Shown in pieces: positions 14,418 to 17,148 of a DNA stretch of 17,148 nt (its first letter is position 1; the number at the start of each line of letters is the position of its first letter). The stretch lies in contig JAEZLY010000181.1 of assembly GCA_023414985.1 (NCBI GenBank), positions 1 to 17,148 of the forward strand. Direction: 5' to 3'. Below the pieces are notes generated by a model. It saw only the letters and a list, made by a program, of their open reading frames with translations, was not told where the DNA came from and made no database searches. The DNA comes from Bacillota bacterium (GTDB lineage Bacteria > Bacillota > Clostridia > Lachnospirales > Lachnospiraceae). The translations under genes and the position numbers were made by a program.

Positions 14418-15215
14418 ATGTTTAAAGTAGAGAGAAAACGCAGAATAAAAGAAATCATTTTTGACCGTAAGCAGATTGATGTTGCAACCTTAAGCAAGCT
14501 GCTGAATGTAACCGAGGCTACAATCAGAAATGATTTCGAGGAGCTGGAGCAGGAGGGCTTTATTACCCGCTATCATGGCGGTGCGACTTTGAATTCCGTA
14601 ATTACCCAGGAGGAAGAGGTTAATTCCGCGCTTACCGGCAATATTGTTAAATATGATAAAGCCAAAGAGGAGCTCGGAGTCATCGCTTCTAATCTGGTTT
14701 CGGACAAGGAATGGGTCTTTTTAGGCCCGGGAACCACCTCCTACTATATTGCAAAGGCCTTGTCATCCAGAAATGACATTAAGGTCTTTACGAATAATTT
14801 ATTGGTTTCTAACGTGCTCAGCAACAATTCGACGATCCAGATTCACTTCCTTGGCGGCAGAATAGATAATAAGGGTTTATATACCATACCGAATGATATT
14901 AATAAGGATCTTAACAACATCTATATCAGTAAGTGCTTTTTCTCCGTGGACGGTGCTGATATCGATGCTGGTTATACCCTCTCAGATACCAATGTTTTGG
15001 ATATCATCAATGCAATTTCATCCAGATGCCAGCAGTCCTTCTTTGCCGTAGACAATTCAAAATTCGGCCAGCGGGCTTTTATGAAAGTGGGTAATTTAGA
15101 CTCTGTGCCGAATGTAATCATGAATGATACTGTTTCAGATGATTATAAGAAATATTATCTTGAACACGGAATACGGGTCTATACTTCTTACGATCTGAAG
15201 CCATTGACTTTCTAG
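14418..15215 (+). CDS. DeoR family transcriptional regulator
   Basis: A 265-residue repressor. The winged helix-turn-helix is at about 1-58 (RRIKEIIFDRKQIDVATLSK, then VTEATIRNDFEELEQEGFI and YHGGA). The DeoRC sugar-phosphate sensor domain follows, with FLGPGTTSYYIAKAL (about 96-110), FSVDGAD (about 175-181) and VDNSKFGQRAF (about 210-220). Such regulators usually respond to a phosphorylated sugar intermediate, fitting the kinase two genes downstream. ATG 14418 has AGAGG 7 nt upstream. It is divergent from the sugar operon across a 239-bp region with phased repeats, and 22 bp precede the next gene's start, so it is likely co-transcribed with the second ATPase and the kinase. Confidence 0.92.
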   Translation: MFKVERKRRIKEIIFDRKQIDVATLSKLLNVTEATIRNDFEELEQEGFITRYHGGATLNSVITQEEEVNSALTGNIVKYDKAKEELGVIASNLVSDKEWVFLGPGTTSYYIAKALSSRNDIKVFTNNLLVSNVLSNNSTIQIHFLGGRIDNKGLYTIPNDINKDLNNIYISKCFFSVDGADIDAGYTLSDTNVLDIINAISSRCQQSFFAVDNSKFGQRAFMKVGNLDSVPNVIMNDTVSDDYKKYYLEHGIRVYTSYDLKPLTF

Positions 15216-15237
15216 TCTGTTGAAGGATGGTGCCTCA

Positions 15238-16692
15238 ATGAAATCGTTTAAAATACAGCAGATCAGCAAATTCACTCACCATAAAATATTAGAGGATGTC
15301 AATCTCACCGTGATGCCTGGTACAATTCATGCTGTTATCGGCAATAACGGTGAAGGAAAGTCAATGCTTGCCCGGATACTTTCCGGAGAAGTCCAAAAAA
15401 GCAGTGGCTCTTTTTTTGTCGATGATCAGGAGGTAATCATTAATTCGATTCAGAGTGCTAAAAAATTAGGCATATATATGGTGCAGCAGGAAATACAGCT
15501 CTTTCCTTCTTTATCCATCCGGGATAATATTGTTATGGGAAATGAAAGGGTTATTTATCAGTCAAGTCTGATAAAGCCCGGAAGAAAGAAAATTGACCGA
15601 TACTGCCAGAGTATTCTGGAGCATTTAAATCTACAAATAGATCTTGATCTCCCACTTTCGACCTTAAGCTTAGGTGAAATTCAACTAATTCAGTTAATTC
15701 GTGCTATTCTGTGTAAACCATCTCTTCTCATCCTGGATGAATTCTCAGCCACCTTGGCCTCCAAGGAAGCCAAACGGGTATTTGATTTGCTGGGCAAGCT
15801 GCGGTCTGATCATGTAGCCATCCTCCTGATCACGCATAGTTATTATGAAATCATGAATTACTGCGATCAGGTGTCCATCATGAGCGAGGGGACGATCACT
15901 GCCACTTACTCCAATTTAAAAGATAGCTTTCATGACCAATCCTTTCTTCGGGATATGAAGAAATTGAGTATGGACTTTAAATATCCCAAGCTTGTACAGC
16001 ATCCAAGAAAAAGACTTCTTGAGGTTGATCATATATCCGTTGGTATATTAAAAGACATCAGTCTGACCCTTCATGAAGGAGAGATATTGGGTATTGCCGG
16101 GTTAGCCGGTTCAGGACGCTCTACACTGATGAAGGTAATCTCAGGACAGCTAAAACCTCAATCCGGTTCTATCAGCTTCGAACCACCCCTGACTCAGAAT
16201 TCAATCAGTCTCGTGCAGGAGAACAGTGTTGATGCCTCCCTGTTTTATGATTGCTCCCTTCCGTTTAACATTGTCGCTTCTAATATGAGAAAAACAAAAG
16301 GAAAATTATTTGTATCGAACCAAAAAGCAAAAATGTATGCCCAGGATTATACTGATAAATTAAATATCAAAGGAGCGGATACCGGCACCAAGGTAAAACA
16401 TCTCAGCGTGGGCAATAAACAAAAGGTTATTATCGCCCGCTGCCTATTCAACCGTTCAAAAATCTATATATTTGACGAAGCCTCTAAAAATCTGGATCCG
16501 ACCAGTAAATTGGAGCTTTATAATATCTTCAACGCACTGATCCTGGATGGTGCAGCAATTCTTCTGATCAGCTCCGATTTTTCAGAACTACTCGGAATGT
16601 GCAGCAGAATTATACTTTTAAGTAACGGGGTACAGATCGGAAATTATTCCACTGAGACTCTCTCGATTGATGCCCTTTATGAGAAGCTTTAA
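15238..16692 (+). CDS. second RbsA-like double ABC ATPase, diverged
   Basis: A 484-residue protein with the two-NBD layout of RbsA/MglA. NBD1: Walker A GNNGEGKS (35-42), Q-loop VQQE (82-85), signature LSLGE (143-147), Walker B LLILDEF (163-169), H-loop ITHS. NBD2: P-loop GLAGSGRS (288-295), altered signature LSVGNKQ (389-395), and DEASKNLDPTSK where RbsA has DEPTRGxDVGAK. It departs from consensus much more than the ATPase at 8473-9969 and has no permease next to it in this window. It might power a second importer encoded beyond the right edge, swap into the same permease, or act as a regulatory ATPase. A TTG at 15220 extends the frame but lacks a ribosome binding site; ATG 15238 has AAGGA 10 nt upstream. 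Confidence 0.85.
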   Translation: MKSFKIQQISKFTHHKILEDVNLTVMPGTIHAVIGNNGEGKSMLARILSGEVQKSSGSFFVDDQEVIINSIQSAKKLGIYMVQQEIQLFPSLSIRDNIVMGNERVIYQSSLIKPGRKKIDRYCQSILEHLNLQIDLDLPLSTLSLGEIQLIQLIRAILCKPSLLILDEFSATLASKEAKRVFDLLGKLRSDHVAILLITHSYYEIMNYCDQVSIMSEGTITATYSNLKDSFHDQSFLRDMKKLSMDFKYPKLVQHPRKRLLEVDHISVGILKDISLTLHEGEILGIAGLAGSGRSTLMKVISGQLKPQSGSISFEPPLTQNSISLVQENSVDASLFYDCSLPFNIVASNMRKTKGKLFVSNQKAKMYAQDYTDKLNIKGADTGTKVKHLSVGNKQKVIIARCLFNRSKIYIFDEASKNLDPTSKLELYNIFNALILDGAAILLISSDFSELLGMCSRIILLSNGVQIGNYSTETLSIDALYEKL

Positions 16693-16714
16693 ATACTACC
16701 GAGGAGGAAATGAC

Positions 16715-17148
16715 ATGAAGAATTTTATCGCTTATGACTTAGGTACAGGAGGTATCAAGGCGTCGCTTTTTAACGAGAACGGCGACCCTTTGTCTGATAT
16801 ATTTATCCAGTACGATACCTTATTCCCCGCCGAGAAGTTCATCGAGCAAAGACCCATGGACTGGTGGAATTGCGTCTGTCAAGCTACGAAGCTGCTTTTT
16901 GAGAAAACAGATGTCTCTCCGGATACCATCGCCTGTGTGGCACTGTCCGGCCACAGTCTCGTTGCGGTTCCACTGAATACGGAGGGAAGGCTTTTGGCTG
17001 ATCAGGTTCCAATCTGGTGTGACATGAGAGCTGAGGATCAGGTCAATCGCTTCTTTGATCAGCTGCCATATGAACAATGGTATGAGGCGACCGGGAACGG
17101 TGATCCCGCTGAGTGCTATACCATCTTGAAGCTGATGTGGATGAAGGA
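16715..17148 (+). CDS. FGGY-family carbohydrate kinase, N-terminal 144 residues (cut by window edge)
   Basis: The frame is open from ATG 16715 to the window end and continues beyond. ATP-binding motif DLGTGGIKASLF (8-19) fits the FGGY DxGTxxxK/R pattern; EQRPMDWW (44-51), ALSGHSLVAVPL (76-87) and PIWCDMRAEDQ (99-109) are the expected sugar-kinase blocks, most like xylulokinase or related ketose/polyol kinases. GAGGAGG lies 7 nt upstream, 22 bp after the ATPase stop. It would phosphorylate the ketose made by the dehydrogenase and epimerase, giving the substrate for the DeoC-type aldolase and the signal for the DeoR protein. The substrate is not determinable from this half. Confidence 0.9.
   Translation, partial: MKNFIAYDLGTGGIKASLFNENGDPLSDIFIQYDTLFPAEKFIEQRPMDWWNCVCQATKLLFEKTDVSPDTIACVALSGHSLVAVPLNTEGRLLADQVPIWCDMRAEDQVNRFFDQLPYEQWYEATGNGDPAECYTILKLMWMK

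Noticed and set aside
15220..15237. TTG start six codons upstream in the second ATPase
   Set aside because: No ribosome binding site before it, and AAGGA for the ATG at 15238 lies within this extension.

Overview
The window looks like a chromosomal segment of an anaerobic Firmicute, most likely of the Lachnospiraceae / Lachnoclostridium type. That reading is inferred from protein style, strong AGGAGG-type ribosome binding sites, near-consensus sigma-A promoters and moderate GC; no taxonomic marker gene is present. No rRNA, tRNA, CRISPR array, transposase or phage gene was seen.

Left part (1-4720): the end of a small membrane-anchored ORF overlaps the 3' end of a leftward peroxide-defence operon, ahpC (1659-2222) then ahpF (120-1646). 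Divergent from it is a tight rightward three-gene operon with ATGA stop/start overlaps: a TetR regulator, an RnfC-like 2x[4Fe-4S] protein, and an unrecognised four-helix membrane protein. The TetR promoter carries a perfect 17-bp inverted repeat with the -10 hexamer in its loop.

Middle (4764-6436): a leftward class V aminotransferase, then about 600 bp that at first looks empty. It holds a cluster of hairpins (about 5901-6026) and, on the minus strand, a compact unit with its own consensus promoter (6212-6240), AAGGAG site, a 33-codon Ser-rich ORF (6084-6185) and a strong terminator (6023-6058). The two ends of that unit are complementary, so the RNA could hide its own ribosome binding site. 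A second strong hairpin (6266-6306) probably ends the sugar operon to its right.

Right part (6437-17148): a sugar or polyol locus. The leftward operon (promoter 14214-14242) encodes, in order, a YtfQ/RbsB-like sugar-binding lipoprotein, a TIM-barrel isomerase/epimerase, a zinc alcohol dehydrogenase, an RbsC-like permease, an RbsA-like ATPase, an Fe-S old-yellow-enzyme-type flavoprotein and a DeoC-type aldolase. Divergently transcribed are a DeoR regulator, a second and diverged RbsA-like ATPase, and an FGGY sugar kinase cut by the window edge. Import, oxidation, isomerisation, phosphorylation and aldol cleavage can be assembled into one catabolic route. The substrate cannot be read from the sequence, and the Fe-S flavoprotein and second ATPase do not fit a textbook pathway.
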